64,000 nucleotides of DNA from Hyphomicrobiales bacterium (GTDB taxonomy: Bacteria; Pseudomonadota; Alphaproteobacteria; Rhizobiales; Xanthobacteraceae). The notes under the pieces are model-generated. The model saw nothing but the letters and a program-made list of their open reading frames with translations. It was not told the origin of the DNA and did no database searches. The stretch is from positions 20,622 through 84,621 of the forward strand of contig JAFKKM010000023.1 in the NCBI GenBank assembly GCA_017305555.1. Direction: 5' to 3'. The position numbers and the translations under genes were made by a program. Of this stretch, positions 1 through 8,419 are shown piece by piece. How positions within the stretch are numbered: position 1 is the stretch's first letter; every line of letters begins with the position of its first letter.

Positions 1-1
1 G

Positions 2-604
2 AAAACAGGAGGGCGCGCCGAGGCAATGCCGCTCGACGTCAGCAATGTCGCCGACGTCGAGGCCGCGGCACAGCAGATCGTGGCCAAGTATGGCCGCATC
101 GACCTTCTCGTCAACAGCGCCGGCATCAACGTGCCGAAGCGAAGCTGGGCCGACATGGAGATCGCGGGCTGGGACAAGCTGGTCGATATCAACCTCAGCG
201 GCGTGTTGTACTGTATGCGCGCGGTACTACCGACGATGCGCGCGCAAAAGGATGGCTGCATCATCAACGTCGCCTCATGGGCAGGGCGTCACGTCTCCAA
301 GATGCCGGGCCCGGCCTACACCACGACCAAGCACGCGGTGCTGGCGCTGACTCATTCCTTCAACATGGACGAATGCGTCAACGGGCTGCGCGCCTGTTGT
401 CTGTCGCCAGCGGAGGTCGCGACACCGATCCTTAAGCTACGCCCCGTGGTGCCGAGCGCGGAGGAGCAGGCGCGGATGTTGCAGCCGGACGATCTCGGCC
501 GCACCATCGCCTTCGTCGCCAACATGCCGCCGCACGTCTGCGTCAACGAAATCCTCATCAGCCCGACCTGGAATCGCGGTTTTGTTGCAATGTCGAGCCA
601 CTAG
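2..604 (+). CDS. Short-chain dehydrogenase/reductase (SDR), 5' end cut by window start
   Basis: C-terminal 200 codons of a classical SDR, an NAD(P)-dependent oxidoreductase with a Rossmann fold. The frame is open to the window edge (reads K-T-G-G-R-A-E before the first Met), so the ATG at 26 is internal and the N-terminal glycine-rich cofactor loop lies upstream of the window. Visible SDR signatures are LPLDVSN-type 'PLDVSNV' (the Asp contacting the adenine), the 'LVNSAGIN' NAG-like motif, 'NVASWAG' with the catalytic Ser, and 'YTTTK', the catalytic Tyr-x-x-x-Lys. The substrate cannot be told. It ends before a palindromic repeat and faces a convergent exporter gene. Confidence 0.88.
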   Translation, partial: KTGGRAEAMPLDVSNVADVEAAAQQIVAKYGRIDLLVNSAGINVPKRSWADMEIAGWDKLVDINLSGVLYCMRAVLPTMRAQKDGCIINVASWAGRHVSKMPGPAYTTTKHAVLALTHSFNMDECVNGLRACCLSPAEVATPILKLRPVVPSAEEQARMLQPDDLGRTIAFVANMPPHVCVNEILISPTWNRGFVAMSSH

Positions 605-628
605 AGCGTTTCAACTTGCACATCGACC

Positions 629-704
629 CGTCATTGCCGGGCTCGACCCGGCAATCCATCTTGCTTCGAGAAGATGGATGCGCGGATCAAGTCCGCGCAT
701 GACG
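629..704. repeat. Palindromic intergenic repeat, family A (divergent copy)
   Basis: Two back-to-back hairpins: CATTGCCGGGCTCGACCCGG-type stem, then GCGCGGATCAAGTCCGCGC, bounded by CGTCAT and ATGACG. Same architecture as the other family A copies at 11006, 19995, 31084, 37161, 55154 and 59823. It lies between two convergent genes. Confidence 0.75.
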
Positions 705-750
705 AGAGAATGGTTCCTTCAAAGCAGAGAGATTCTGGCTGCGGATGCGC

Positions 751-1377
751 TCAAGTCGGCGCCGTGCTCCACGCGAACCACAGCGCCACCAACGCCAACA
801 GCACTGACAATACGCGCCGCACGATGGTTTCGCGGCGCGGATCGTTGAGCACAGGCTCCAGCGTGCCGGCCAGCATTACGATGGTGGAATGCACGAGAGC
901 GCCGACGCAGACATAGATCGCCGTCAGCGTCATCGCCTGCGGCACCGGCGCCAGATGCGGCGCGATGAAAGTCGGCAGCACGGCGATGTAGAACACGCCC
1001 GCCTTCGGATTGAGCAGGTTGGTGATCAGCCCGCGCGCGAAGTAACGTCCCTCACCTTCGGTGGCCGTCGTCACCGCCGAGGATTTCCAGCCGTCCCATG
1101 CGAGATAGAGCAGAAACAGAACGCCGGCCCAGCGCAGCAATCCATAAAGAACATCGGACGCTTGAATCGCTTCCGCAACGCCGAAAGCCGCGATCGCGCC
1201 GATGATCGCGAGGCCCAGCGTGACGCCCGCGACGGTCATGAAACCGGCACGGCGGCCGTCGGTGGCCGACACCAGCGCCAGATAGGTCATGTTCGGCCCC
1301 GGCGTCAGTTCGATCACCAACGCCGTCACCAGAAACGACGCCAGCGTCGAGCCCGTAAGTCCCCCGATATTCATCAT
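751..1377 (-). CDS. LysE/RhtB-family amino-acid exporter
   Basis: 208-aa integral membrane protein of the LysE/RhtB translocator family, which exports amino acids or their derivatives across the inner membrane. The family signature 'ELTPGPNMTYLA' sits near the N-terminus (about residues 23-34), followed by five or six hydrophobic segments and the mid-protein 'NLLNPKAGVFYIAVLPTF' motif typical of RhtB members. Length matches the family (about 205-215 aa). Convergent with the upstream SDR, from which a palindromic repeat separates it. The substrate is not deducible; homoserine/threonine/lysine are only family examples. Confidence 0.92.
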   Translation of the reverse strand: MMNIGGLTGSTLASFLVTALVIELTPGPNMTYLALVSATDGRRAGFMTVAGVTLGLAIIGAIAAFGVAEAIQASDVLYGLLRWAGVLFLLYLAWDGWKSSAVTTATEGEGRYFARGLITNLLNPKAGVFYIAVLPTFIAPHLAPVPQAMTLTAIYVCVGALVHSTIVMLAGTLEPVLNDPRRETIVRRVLSVLLALVALWFAWSTAPT

Positions 1378-1617
1378 GACGAATGCCTAGAATACTCACT
1401 TGGCGATGAAAAGAGCCCACGCGCGCCGGCTGCGCGGCTGATGGTCACCTCGCGGCGGCTCTGTTACGGTGATATCGGATCATCGGGTTGAAACTCTCTC
1501 TCCCCAGCCGGGTTCTATCAGAACGATCGGATTCAAGGTTCACGACACGCAACAACGAGGCTCTTTTCCGGAAATCGCCGGCGGGCTCGCGTGTCGCGAC
1601 GTCACAACGGAGGTCAC

Positions 1618-2130
1618 ATGCTGCTTCGTACCGTGTTTGCCACCGCACTCATCTCCACGCTAGCCATGGCGACGGCCTCGGCCGAAACCGCCAAAGCCAC
1701 CTTCAAGAATGCCGAAGGCGCCAGCGTCGGAAGTGCCGAACTTGTTCAGGTCAATGACGGCGTCCTGATCAAGCTGGCGCTGAAGGGCCTTCCGCCCGGC
1801 GGCCATGCCTTCCACGTCCATGCCGTCGGCAAATGCGAAGCGCCCTTCACCACGGCGGGCGGACACTTCAATCCGGCGAACAAAAAGCACGGCATGATGG
1901 CGAGCGACGGCCACCACGCCGGCGACATGCCGAACCTCGACGTGCCGGCTAACGGTGAGTTGAAGGTCGAAGTGCTCAACACCGGCGTGACCCTGGCGAA
2001 GGGCGCGCCGAACTCGCTGCTCAAGCCGGACGGCACCGCGCTGGTCATCCATGCCACCGTTGACGACTACAAATCCGATCCGGCCGGCAATGCCGGCGGC
2101 CGCATCGCCTGCGCGGTGGTCGAACAATAG
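1618..2130 (+). CDS. sodC: Periplasmic Cu/Zn superoxide dismutase
   Basis: 170-aa precursor of a Cu/Zn superoxide dismutase (superoxide to H2O2 and O2, periplasm). The ATG at 1618 is chosen because GGAGG lies 4 nt upstream (1609-1613) and it opens directly into a signal peptide, 'MLLRTVFATALISTLAMATASA'-type, cleaved after ASA. An in-frame ATG at 1591 would add nine polar residues ahead of the signal. Metal-site motifs: 'HAFHVHAVGKCEAP' (Cu His pair and disulfide Cys), 'GGHFNP', 'HHAGDMPNL' (bridging and Zn ligands) and the C-terminal 'GGRIAC'. Monocistronic; the 240 nt upstream shows no recognisable operator. Confidence 0.95.
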   Translation: MLLRTVFATALISTLAMATASAETAKATFKNAEGASVGSAELVQVNDGVLIKLALKGLPPGGHAFHVHAVGKCEAPFTTAGGHFNPANKKHGMMASDGHHAGDMPNLDVPANGELKVEVLNTGVTLAKGAPNSLLKPDGTALVIHATVDDYKSDPAGNAGGRIACAVVEQ

Positions 2131-2181
2131 CGTTTTCAAGCGAAGTGGGACCTGGTTCGCGTTAAGAAAACGCGTCAAACA
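2130..2181 (+). repeat. Dispersed repeat, family G (AGCGTTTTC...GAAAACGC)
   Basis: AGCGTTTTCAAGCGAAGTGG, then GGTTCGCGT and AAAACGCGTCAAA, directly after the sodC stop codon. The same word order occurs on the minus strand at 8271-8370. This is a common intergenic repeat type in Rhizobiales and may double as a 3' processing or termination structure between the convergent sodC and MFS genes. Confidence 0.7.
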
Positions 2182-2187
2182 AAGACT

Positions 2188-3384
2188 CTACACCTGCGAG
2201 GACTTGAGCGGCCGCTGAAACGCGGCCGCGATCGCGCCGACCGCGAGCGTCGCGGCGGACACGCCGAGGCCCGACGACAGGCTGCCGGTGGCGTCGGTGA
2301 TCATGCCGGTGACGATTGGCCCCAGCGTCTGTCCGATACCGAAGGCGATGGTCATGGCCGCAATGGCCGAGGGCCACAGCGTCGCCGGATAATTGAACCG
2401 CACATAGGCGGTGGTCGCGGTGACCACTGCGAAGAACGCGACGCCGAACACCAGCGCCGAGACCGCGAGCATCAGCGCCGACTGGCTGAACAGCGGCAAG
2501 GCCGCGCCGATGGCGTTGAAGCCGAGAATGATGGCGGTCGAGACGCCGCTCTGGCCCCGCGCCAGCAGCCGACGCCAGACCCAAGGCGATGCAAACGCGC
2601 TCAATCCGATCAGGCACCAGAACGCGCTCTGCGCCGCCGCACCGCCCCCCGCATCGCGCACGAACGCGATCATGAAGGTCATGTAGGCGATGTAGCCGGC
2701 GCCGAACAGAAAGTAGCTGACAAGATAGATCAGCACCGGCCGGATCGCGAACCTGCCCGGCTCCGCATCGGCGACGGATGCGGGCGCATCGACGGAATTG
2801 CGCAGCAACACGATCATCATCACCATCGAGATCGCCGCCATCGCCCACCAGACGATCCACCACGAACCGGGTCCGAAATATTGCAGCATGAACGGCGCCA
2901 GCACACCTGACGCGAAGATGCCGATGCCGGGGCCGGCATAAAACAGACTCAGCAGCAGACTGGCGCGTGCCGGCTGCGATTGCGCCAGCCGCGCCGCCAT
3001 CGCACCACCGGCGACGAACGCCACCGCCGCGCCGACGCCGATCAATAGCCGCGCGAAACTCAGCACGACGAAGTTGCCCGACAGGCCGGAGAGGATCAGC
3101 GCCGCGACACAAGCCAGCGTGCCGTCGCGCAGCACCCGCGACAACCCGAAACGGCTGCACAGCTTCGAGGCAATCAACGCGCCGCCGAGATATCCGGCGG
3201 CGTTGATGGTGTTCATGAAACCCGCGGCAGCATAGGACCAGCCCAGCGAGTCGCGCATATCGGGCAACACCAGCGAATAGGCGAAGCGCCCGATACCGAG
3301 CCCGATGGTCGGCGCCAGCGACAGAATGAGCAATAGCCGCGCAACATGCGCGTGCTCGGCGGGATCGGATTTCGGGAATGTCAC
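2188..3384 (-). CDS. YbfB/YjiJ-type major facilitator superfamily transporter
   Basis: 398-aa polytopic MFS carrier of the YbfB/YjiJ type, with 12 predicted membrane segments in two halves split by a polar loop around residues 185-205. The N-terminal part shows 'GIGRFAYSLVLPDMRDSLGWSYAAAGFMNTINAAGYL', the hallmark opening of this subfamily. The start is taken as GTG at 3384 because CGGAG sits just upstream and the frame then starts 'VTFPKSDPAEHAHVARLLLIL'-like, close to the first helix; an ATG at 3471 would prepend 29 polar residues. Convergent with sodC and divergent from leuB. Substrate unknown. Confidence 0.88.
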   Translation of the reverse strand: MTFPKSDPAEHAHVARLLLILSLAPTIGLGIGRFAYSLVLPDMRDSLGWSYAAAGFMNTINAAGYLGGALIASKLCSRFGLSRVLRDGTLACVAALILSGLSGNFVVLSFARLLIGVGAAVAFVAGGAMAARLAQSQPARASLLLSLFYAGPGIGIFASGVLAPFMLQYFGPGSWWIVWWAMAAISMVMMIVLLRNSVDAPASVADAEPGRFAIRPVLIYLVSYFLFGAGYIAYMTFMIAFVRDAGGGAAAQSAFWCLIGLSAFASPWVWRRLLARGQSGVSTAIILGFNAIGAALPLFSQSALMLAVSALVFGVAFFAVVTATTAYVRFNYPATLWPSAIAAMTIAFGIGQTLGPIVTGMITDATGSLSSGLGVSAATLAVGAIAAAFQRPLKSSQV

Positions 3385-3534
3385 TGGCAACTCCGGAAGC
3401 GATCTATTGTGGCAGCGTCCGGCGGGTTTGCACAGTCCACCCCGCTCAACAGTGTCTTGCCATTTGCGCAATGGGGCTTTAGCAAAAGCGCGGATTTTCC
3501 CGCATTCCCGTAACGTTCATCAGGCAAGGCGATC

Positions 3535-4647
3535 ATGACCACCCATAAACTGCTGCTTCTTCCCGGCGACGGCATCGGCCCCGAGGTCATGGGCGAAGTG
3601 AAGCGTCTGATCGGCTGGCTCGGCGCGCAGGGCATCGCCAGGTTCGAGACCGAGGAAGGCCTGGTGGGCGGCGCCTCCTACGACGCGGACAAGGTCAGCA
3701 TCACCGATGCCACCATGGCGAAGGCGCTTGCCGCCGACGCCGTGCTGTTCGGCGCGGTCGGCGGCCCGAAATGGGATCCGGTGCCGTATGAGGTGCGCCC
3801 GGAAGCCGGCCTGTTGCGGCTGCGCAAGGACCTCGCGCTGTTCGCCAACCTGCGCCCCGCGATCTGCTATCCGGCACTGGCGCAGTCCTCGAGCCTGAAG
3901 CCCGAAGTGGTCGAAGGCCTCGATATCATGATCGTGCGTGAATTGACCGGCGGCGTCTATTTCGGCGAGCCGAAGACCATCACCGATCTCGGCAACGGCC
4001 AGAAGCGCGCTATCGATACGCAGGTCTACGACACCTATGAAATCGAACGCATCGCCCGCGTGGCCTTCGATCTCGCGCGCAAGCGCCGCAACAAGCTGAC
4101 CTCGATGGAAAAGCGCAACGTCATGAAGAGCGGCGTGCTTTGGAACGAGGTGGTGACGCAAGTGCATCAGCGCGAATACAAGGACGTCGCGCTCGATCAC
4201 CAGCTCGCGGATTCCGGCGGGATGCAGCTCGTGCGCTGGCCGAAGCAGTTCGACGTTATCGTCACCGACAATCTGTTCGGCGACATGCTGTCCGACATCG
4301 CGGCGATGCTGACCGGCTCGCTCGGCATGTTGCCCTCCGCGTCGCTCGGCGAGACCGACGTCAAGACCAAGAAGCGCAAGGCGCTGTACGAGCCGGTCCA
4401 TGGCTCCGCGCCGGACATCGCCGGACAGGGCAAGGCCAACCCGATCGCGATGCTGGCCTCGTTCGGCATGGCGCTGCGCTATTCGTTCGACATGGGCGAC
4501 CTGGCCGACAAGCTCGACCAAGCCATCGCCGCTGTTTTGGCGAAGGGCCTCCGCACCGCGGATCTACAATCGGAAGGCGCCACCATCGTCTCCACCGCCG
4601 GCATGGGCGAAGCCATCCTCAAGGAAATGCAAGCGCTGCACGGCTGA
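3535..4647 (+). CDS. leuB: 3-isopropylmalate dehydrogenase
   Basis: 370-aa NAD-dependent beta-decarboxylating dehydrogenase that oxidises 3-isopropylmalate in leucine synthesis (cytosol). Opens with '[13 protein letters not shown]'; substrate-binding Arg/Tyr motifs '[13 protein letters not shown]', '[13 protein letters not shown]' and '[18 protein letters not shown]' are present, as are the Mg-binding '[10 protein letters not shown]' and the NAD-binding '[20 protein letters not shown]'. Length matches LeuB. It stands alone here, away from leuCD, and ends before two stem-loops. Upstream AGGCAAGG provides a ribosome site. The tartrate and isocitrate dehydrogenase relatives are less likely given the 'ELTGGVYFG' motif. 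Confidence 0.97.
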   Translation: MTTHKLLLLPGDGIGPEVMGEVKRLIGWLGAQGIARFETEEGLVGGASYDADKVSITDATMAKALAADAVLFGAVGGPKWDPVPYEVRPEAGLLRLRKDLALFANLRPAICYPALAQSSSLKPEVVEGLDIMIVRELTGGVYFGEPKTITDLGNGQKRAIDTQVYDTYEIERIARVAFDLARKRRNKLTSMEKRNVMKSGVLWNEVVTQVHQREYKDVALDHQLADSGGMQLVRWPKQFDVIVTDNLFGDMLSDIAAMLTGSLGMLPSASLGETDVKTKKRKALYEPVHGSAPDIAGQGKANPIAMLASFGMALRYSFDMGDLADKLDQAIAAVLAKGLRTADLQSEGATIVSTAGMGEAILKEMQALHG

Positions 4648-4673
4648 GCACGGCGTTCATGCGCTGACACCAC

Positions 4674-4705
4674 GGAGTCGTCCCCGCGCAGGCGGGGACG
4701 ACTCC
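4674..4705. repeat. Perfect 12-bp-arm hairpin, family E (GTCGTCCCCGC)
   Basis: GGAGTCGTCCCC - gcgcaggc - GGGGACGACTCC, 27 nt after the leuB stop. The same CGTCCCCGCGCAGGCGGGGA core recurs at 62923-63053. No T-tract follows, so it is more likely a dispersed repeat or mRNA-stabilising stem than an intrinsic terminator. Confidence 0.7.
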
Positions 4706-4730
4706 CTAAAAATGCTCCCGCTAACGCAAT

Positions 4731-4760
4731 AAAAAATGCCCCGCGATGCGGGGCATTTTT
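4731..4760. terminator. Bidirectional rho-independent terminator between leuB and the convergent gene
   Basis: AAAAAATGCCCC - gcgat - GCGGGGCATTTTT-type stem with A-tract on one side and T-tract on the other, placed between the 3' ends of two convergent genes. It can terminate both transcripts. Confidence 0.85.
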
Positions 4761-4778
4761 GCTTGAAGCGAACGCCGC

Positions 4779-5159
4779 TCAGTACAGCGGGAATTGCTGC
4801 GGGAAGCCGCCGAGGTCCTGGGCGGGGCTCAACGGCTGGCGGTCCAGCGGACGGTTCAGGTTCTGGTTGGCGAACGACTGCCCCGGCGGGATCGCGTAAT
4901 CCATGAACTTGCGCTCGCCCGGCAGCACCTCGGTGCCGGCATCGAGCCACGAGCGCTTGGTGACATAAATGCGGGTCCGCGGCCCGGACTGATACGAGAC
5001 GTTGGGCCCGTGCTGGGTATAACCGCGTTCACCGCGCTTGCGCGGGGCGGCATCGGCCTGCGGCACGCTGACGCCGACGGCCAGCACGGCCACCGCCGCC
5101 AGCAACGCCACGCGGCGCAGCGCGGTCAGGTTCGGGGCGGTGAGCAAATTCGAGATCAT
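4779..5159 (-). CDS. Secreted hypothetical protein
   Basis: 126-aa protein of unknown function. The first ~37 residues form a signal peptide or anchor: a basic 'ALRR' followed by a run of Ala/Leu/Val ending 'QADA-APRKRGERG'. The mature part is short, basic and rich in Gln/Pro/Tyr ('SYQSGPRTRIYVTKRSWLDAGTEVLPGERKFMDYAIPPGQSFANQ'), without cysteines. No catalytic motif or family that I recognise. Probably a small periplasmic or outer-membrane-associated protein conserved in close relatives. It shares a bidirectional terminator with leuB. Confidence 0.7.
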   Translation of the reverse strand: MISNLLTAPNLTALRRVALLAAVAVLAVGVSVPQADAAPRKRGERGYTQHGPNVSYQSGPRTRIYVTKRSWLDAGTEVLPGERKFMDYAIPPGQSFANQNLNRPLDRQPLSPAQDLGGFPQQFPLY

Positions 5160-5317
5160 CAGGTCCTCACGTCAGGCAAATCTTGGACAGGCAGGAATCG
5201 ATCCTGCGATCAGAGGTCCACTTTAGCGGCCGGGCGGCCCTGCGGACAAGGTCATTCGGGCCACACCCGATGACAATAATGCCTTGAGCTGCAAAATGTT
5301 GCATGGCTGCCAGCCTA

Positions 5318-6160
5318 TTATAGCGCCCCACGCAGCCGGGGGTTCTGCACGCTGACGATCCAGTCGCCGGCCTCCCGTCCTCCGCCGCTTCCGCAATCGG
5401 TCCGCCGCAGTTCGGCGCGGGCAAACAGCTCCGCCAGCCCGGCGTCGTTGCCGGCTTTCAGCAGTACCAGACGGCTCAGCAAACAGGCAATGGCGGCACG
5501 CTGGGCGGCTATCGTCTCGCCCTGGCAGGACCAACCCTCGAAGCGGAGGCTGGGGTTGGCGAAGACCTTGGCGAAGCCGAGGCAGGGCACAGCAGCTCCG
5601 ACGCGGTCGGTCAGGCTCAACAGCTTCACCGGGCCGAACTTGCTTTCGACCATGCCGGCGGTCTGCGCTTCATCGAGGCCCCCCGCATGGAAACCGGCCT
5701 CCATCAATACCGCCGCCGTCGCGGACGCTACGAGCTCAGGGCCGGGACGGTCGATCCGGAGCCCGGCGATCGGCGTCTGGCCGGCAGACCAGCGCATCAC
5801 GTCCCGGCGCCCCTCCCGGTCGCTCAGAAAGACCTCGTAAGCCGCTGTGGCGCCAGCCGTATCGAACTGGCTGATGGCAAAAGCCGGCGCCGCATGGGGG
5901 ACCAACCGCCAGCCGTCATGCGGCGCGTCGTCTTTCAACACAGCATCGAGATGCAGTTCCGCGAGGCTGTCGCCGAAATTCCACTGCGACACGACAGCGA
6001 CGCCGCCGATGGCAACGATCGCCAACACCACCATATAGGCAACAATGCACGTTGCGACCGCGCCGCATTCCATCGCGAAGCGGCGCAAGGTCGGGAGCAA
6101 GGTTGCACTGATCCCGGTCAGGTGCGGAAAACCCGCACGGCTGGCGGGAACGAAGCGCAT
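5318..6160 (-). CDS. Hypothetical single-pass membrane protein
   Basis: 280-aa protein with one N-terminal membrane helix (about residues 36-60, 'ATCIVAYMVVLAIVAIGGVAVVSQW') and a ~220-residue domain expected in the periplasm. The soluble part contains 'FLSDREGRRDVMRWSAGQTPIAGLRIDRPG' and three cysteines ('VPCLGFA', 'GWSCQGE', 'IACLLSR'). No family recognised. The divergent promoter region with asd is only 115 nt. Its 3' side faces the secreted hypothetical gene across 158 nt that shows nothing recognisable. Confidence 0.65.
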   Translation of the reverse strand: MRFVPASRAGFPHLTGISATLLPTLRRFAMECGAVATCIVAYMVVLAIVAIGGVAVVSQWNFGDSLAELHLDAVLKDDAPHDGWRLVPHAAPAFAISQFDTAGATAAYEVFLSDREGRRDVMRWSAGQTPIAGLRIDRPGPELVASATAAVLMEAGFHAGGLDEAQTAGMVESKFGPVKLLSLTDRVGAAVPCLGFAKVFANPSLRFEGWSCQGETIAAQRAAIACLLSRLVLLKAGNDAGLAELFARAELRRTDCGSGGGREAGDWIVSVQNPRLRGAL

Positions 6161-6275
6161 GGAAAAGCCTAAAAAACGTGCGAATGTTGTATTGTGGGCG
6201 TTTCTCGCATAGAAGCGCTCCCGCTTGCTTGCCGCAGCGCGCGGCGGAGCGGCATTTTTGCTCGGAGAGTGAACG

Positions 6276-7310
6276 ATGGGTTACAAGGTTGCGATCGCCG
6301 GGGCGACCGGCAATGTCGGACGGGAAATGCTCAACATCCTGGATGAGCGCAAATTCCCGGCGGACGAAGTCGTGGCGCTGGCCTCACGGCGCAGCGTGGG
6401 CACTGAAGTGTCTTTTGGCGACCGCACCCTGAAAGTGAAAGCCCTCGAAAACTACGATTTCAGCGACGTCGACATCTGTCTGATGTCGGCCGGCGGCGAC
6501 GTGTCCAAGGAATGGTCACCGAAGATCGGCGCGCAGGGCACGGTGGTGATCGATAACTCATCGGCGTGGCGTTACGACGCCGACGTGCCGCTGATCGTGC
6601 CCGAGGTCAACGCCGACGCTGTCGCCGGCTACACCAAGAAGAATATCATCGCCAACCCGAACTGCTCGACGGCACAACTCGTCGTCGCGCTGAAGCCGCT
6701 GCACGACAAGGCGAAAATCAAGCGCGTCGTGGTTTCGACCTATCAGTCGGTGTCGGGCGCCGGCAAGGAAGGCATGGATGAGCTGTTCGCGCAGACCAAG
6801 GCGGTCTACACGGCCAGCGATCTCGTCACCAAGAAATTCCCGAAGCGGATCGCCTTCAACGTGATCCCACATATCGATGTCTTCATGGAAGACGGCTACA
6901 CCAAGGAAGAGTGGAAGATGGTGGCCGAGACCAAGAAGATCCTCGATCCGAAGATCAAACTCACCGCGACCTGCGTGCGCGTGCCGGTGTTCATCGGCCA
7001 CTCGGAGGCGGTCAACATCGAGTTCGATCAGCCGATCAGCGTCGACGAGGCGCGCGAGGTGCTGCGCAAGGCGCCGGGCTGTCTGGTGATCGACAAGCGC
7101 GAGCCGGGCGGCTACGTCACGCCGTATGAATCGGCGGGCGAAGACGCCACCTACATCAGCCGCATCCGCGAGGACGCGACGGTGGAGAACGGCCTGGTGC
7201 TGTGGTGCGTCTCCGACAACCTGCGCAAGGGCGCGGCGCTCAACGCGATCCAGATCGCGGAATGCCTGATCAACCGCAAGCTGCTGCAACCGAAGCAGAA
7301 GGCGGCGTAA
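6276..7310 (+). CDS. asd: Aspartate-semialdehyde dehydrogenase
   Basis: 344-aa NADPH-dependent enzyme converting aspartyl phosphate to aspartate semialdehyde, the branch point to lysine/diaminopimelate, methionine and threonine. N-terminal 'AIAGATGNVGREML' binds NADP; catalytic Cys130 lies in 'IIANPNCSTAQLVVALKPLH'; the 'STYQSVSGAGKEGMDEL' segment and the substrate-binding 'CVRVPVFIGHSEAVNIEF' are intact. CGGAG lies 7-11 nt before the ATG. Monocistronic, followed by a strong terminator. Short G+C-rich stems just upstream (about 6229-6262) could be part of the leader but are not a recognisable attenuator. Confidence 0.97.
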   Translation: MGYKVAIAGATGNVGREMLNILDERKFPADEVVALASRRSVGTEVSFGDRTLKVKALENYDFSDVDICLMSAGGDVSKEWSPKIGAQGTVVIDNSSAWRYDADVPLIVPEVNADAVAGYTKKNIIANPNCSTAQLVVALKPLHDKAKIKRVVVSTYQSVSGAGKEGMDELFAQTKAVYTASDLVTKKFPKRIAFNVIPHIDVFMEDGYTKEEWKMVAETKKILDPKIKLTATCVRVPVFIGHSEAVNIEFDQPISVDEAREVLRKAPGCLVIDKREPGGYVTPYESAGEDATYISRIREDATVENGLVLWCVSDNLRKGAALNAIQIAECLINRKLLQPKQKAA

Positions 7311-7332
7311 GGCGAGAGCCGGTAACGAATGC

Positions 7333-7361
7333 AAAACGGGCGGCGCGAGCCGCCCGTTTTT
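7333..7361 (+). terminator. asd: Rho-independent terminator of asd
   Basis: AAAACGGGCGGC - gcga - GCCGCCCGTTTTTG, 22 nt after the asd stop codon; a long GC stem followed by a T-tract. Confidence 0.9.
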
Positions 7362-7403
7362 GTTTGGTCGTTTTCGTTTCGGCGCTTGCGAACAAAGCAA
7401 CAT

Positions 7404-7487
7404 CGTCATTGCGAGGAGCGAAAGCGACGAAGCAATCCAGTCATTGCTTGCAGCTTGCTGGATTGCTTCGCTGCGCTCGCAATGACG
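7404..7487. repeat. Palindromic intergenic repeat, family B
   Basis: CGTCATTGCGAGGAGCGAAA...GAAGCAATCCAG - spacer - CTGGATTGCTTCGCTGCGCTCGCAATGACG; the two ends form one long near-perfect hairpin. Other copies: 14455, 20727, 30942 and 36133. Located between the convergent asd and carbonic anhydrase genes. Confidence 0.9.
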
Positions 7488-7508
7488 ACTGCGACTAACG
7501 TACCGGAA

Positions 7509-8159
7509 CTACACCGCGACCGCATTCTTCGGCGTGCGGAATTCACCGCTGGCCTTGTCGAGGATGTAGAGATCACCCTTGGCGACGCCGAAATAGGCGC
7601 CATGCAGCAGCAGTGTGCCGCGCTCGACCTTGGTGCGGATGCACGGGAACGTCATCAGATTTTGCAGGCTGCGCTTGATGACACCGTGCTCGAGCCGGGT
7701 AATGAAGGTTTCCTGATCCTCGCCCGCAATCGGCTTTAGCTTGGACGTATCCGGCTCGATGATCGACATCCAGCGGCCGATGAAATCGCCGGGCGACAGC
7801 GGCGCGCTATCCTGCGTCAGCGCCTTGACGCCGCCGCACTGGGCATGGCCCATCACCACGATGTGCTTGACGCGCAGCACCTGCACCGCGAATTCCAGCG
7901 CGGCGGAAACGCCATGCGCCTCGCCGTCCGGCGCGTAAGGCGGCACCAGATTGGCGACGTTGCGCACCGTGAACAATTCACCCGGCCCTGCGCCGAAAAT
8001 CGTCTCGGGCGCGACGCGCGAATCGGAACAGCCGATCAGCATGGTTTCGGGCGACTGCCCATGCACCGACAATTCGCGATAGCGCGATTGTTCGGCGGGC
8101 AGTCGATGGGTCGCAAAATCGCGGTATCCCGCGATCAGATGTTTCGGGAACGTCAGCAT
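7509..8159 (-). CDS. can: Beta-class carbonic anhydrase
   Basis: 216-aa zinc enzyme interconverting CO2 and bicarbonate in the cytosol. Zinc-site residues Cys44, Asp46 and Arg48 in 'IGCSDSR', then His105 and Cys108 in 'VVMGHAQCGG', the complete beta-class set. The start at 8159 ('MLTFPKHLIAGY') matches the usual N-terminus; an in-frame ATG at 8198 would add 13 residues and cannot be excluded because neither start has a strong ribosome site. Further upstream the frame runs into a dispersed repeat and is not coding. The symbol follows E. coli Can; cynT is the other name used for this class. Confidence 0.93.
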   Translation of the reverse strand: MLTFPKHLIAGYRDFATHRLPAEQSRYRELSVHGQSPETMLIGCSDSRVAPETIFGAGPGELFTVRNVANLVPPYAPDGEAHGVSAALEFAVQVLRVKHIVVMGHAQCGGVKALTQDSAPLSPGDFIGRWMSIIEPDTSKLKPIAGEDQETFITRLEHGVIKRSLQNLMTFPCIRTKVERGTLLLHGAYFGVAKGDLYILDKASGEFRTPKNAVAV

Positions 8160-8270
8160 GAGCGTGGCCTGATGATGGATGATGGCCTCATGAACCATAG
8201 CGATCCCATCGGAACAAGGCTTTCTCTCGACGGCGCGCGGTGTTAGGGCTTTGAGTCTGTTCCCGCGCCA

Positions 8271-8370
8271 AGAGCCATTTCCGTTCCGATGGAATCGAAA
8301 CGGGGCTCTGGATTCTCGTTTTGACGCGCGTTCTTTACGCGAACCGGCACCCACTTCGCTCGAAAACGCT
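8271..8370 (-). repeat. Dispersed repeat, family G (reverse copy)
   Basis: Read on the minus strand: AGCGTTTTCGAGCGAAGTGG, GGTTCGCGT, then CAAAACGAGAATCCAGAGCC and a second hairpin around GTTTCGATTCCATCGGAAC. It shares its first half with the copy at 2130-2181. Lies between divergent can and the CitE-like gene, so it probably carries or borders both promoters. Confidence 0.7.
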
Positions 8371-8419
8371 CTCGCCGACGACCGCGCGCAAGCCGCGCGA
8401 ATGATTGAGGAATTGCATC

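Noticed and set aside
629..704. CRISPR array or IS remnant suggested by recurring palindromes
   Set aside because: Copies are dispersed singly with no regular spacers, no cas genes and no transposase, and the same types occur at many unrelated sites.
4674..4705. Intrinsic terminator of leuB at the first hairpin
   Set aside because: No T-tract follows; the true terminator with T-run is at 4731-4760.
5195..5217. tRNA-like T-loop 'CAGGAATCGATCCTG'
   Set aside because: No acceptor stem, D-arm or anticodon arm can be built around it.
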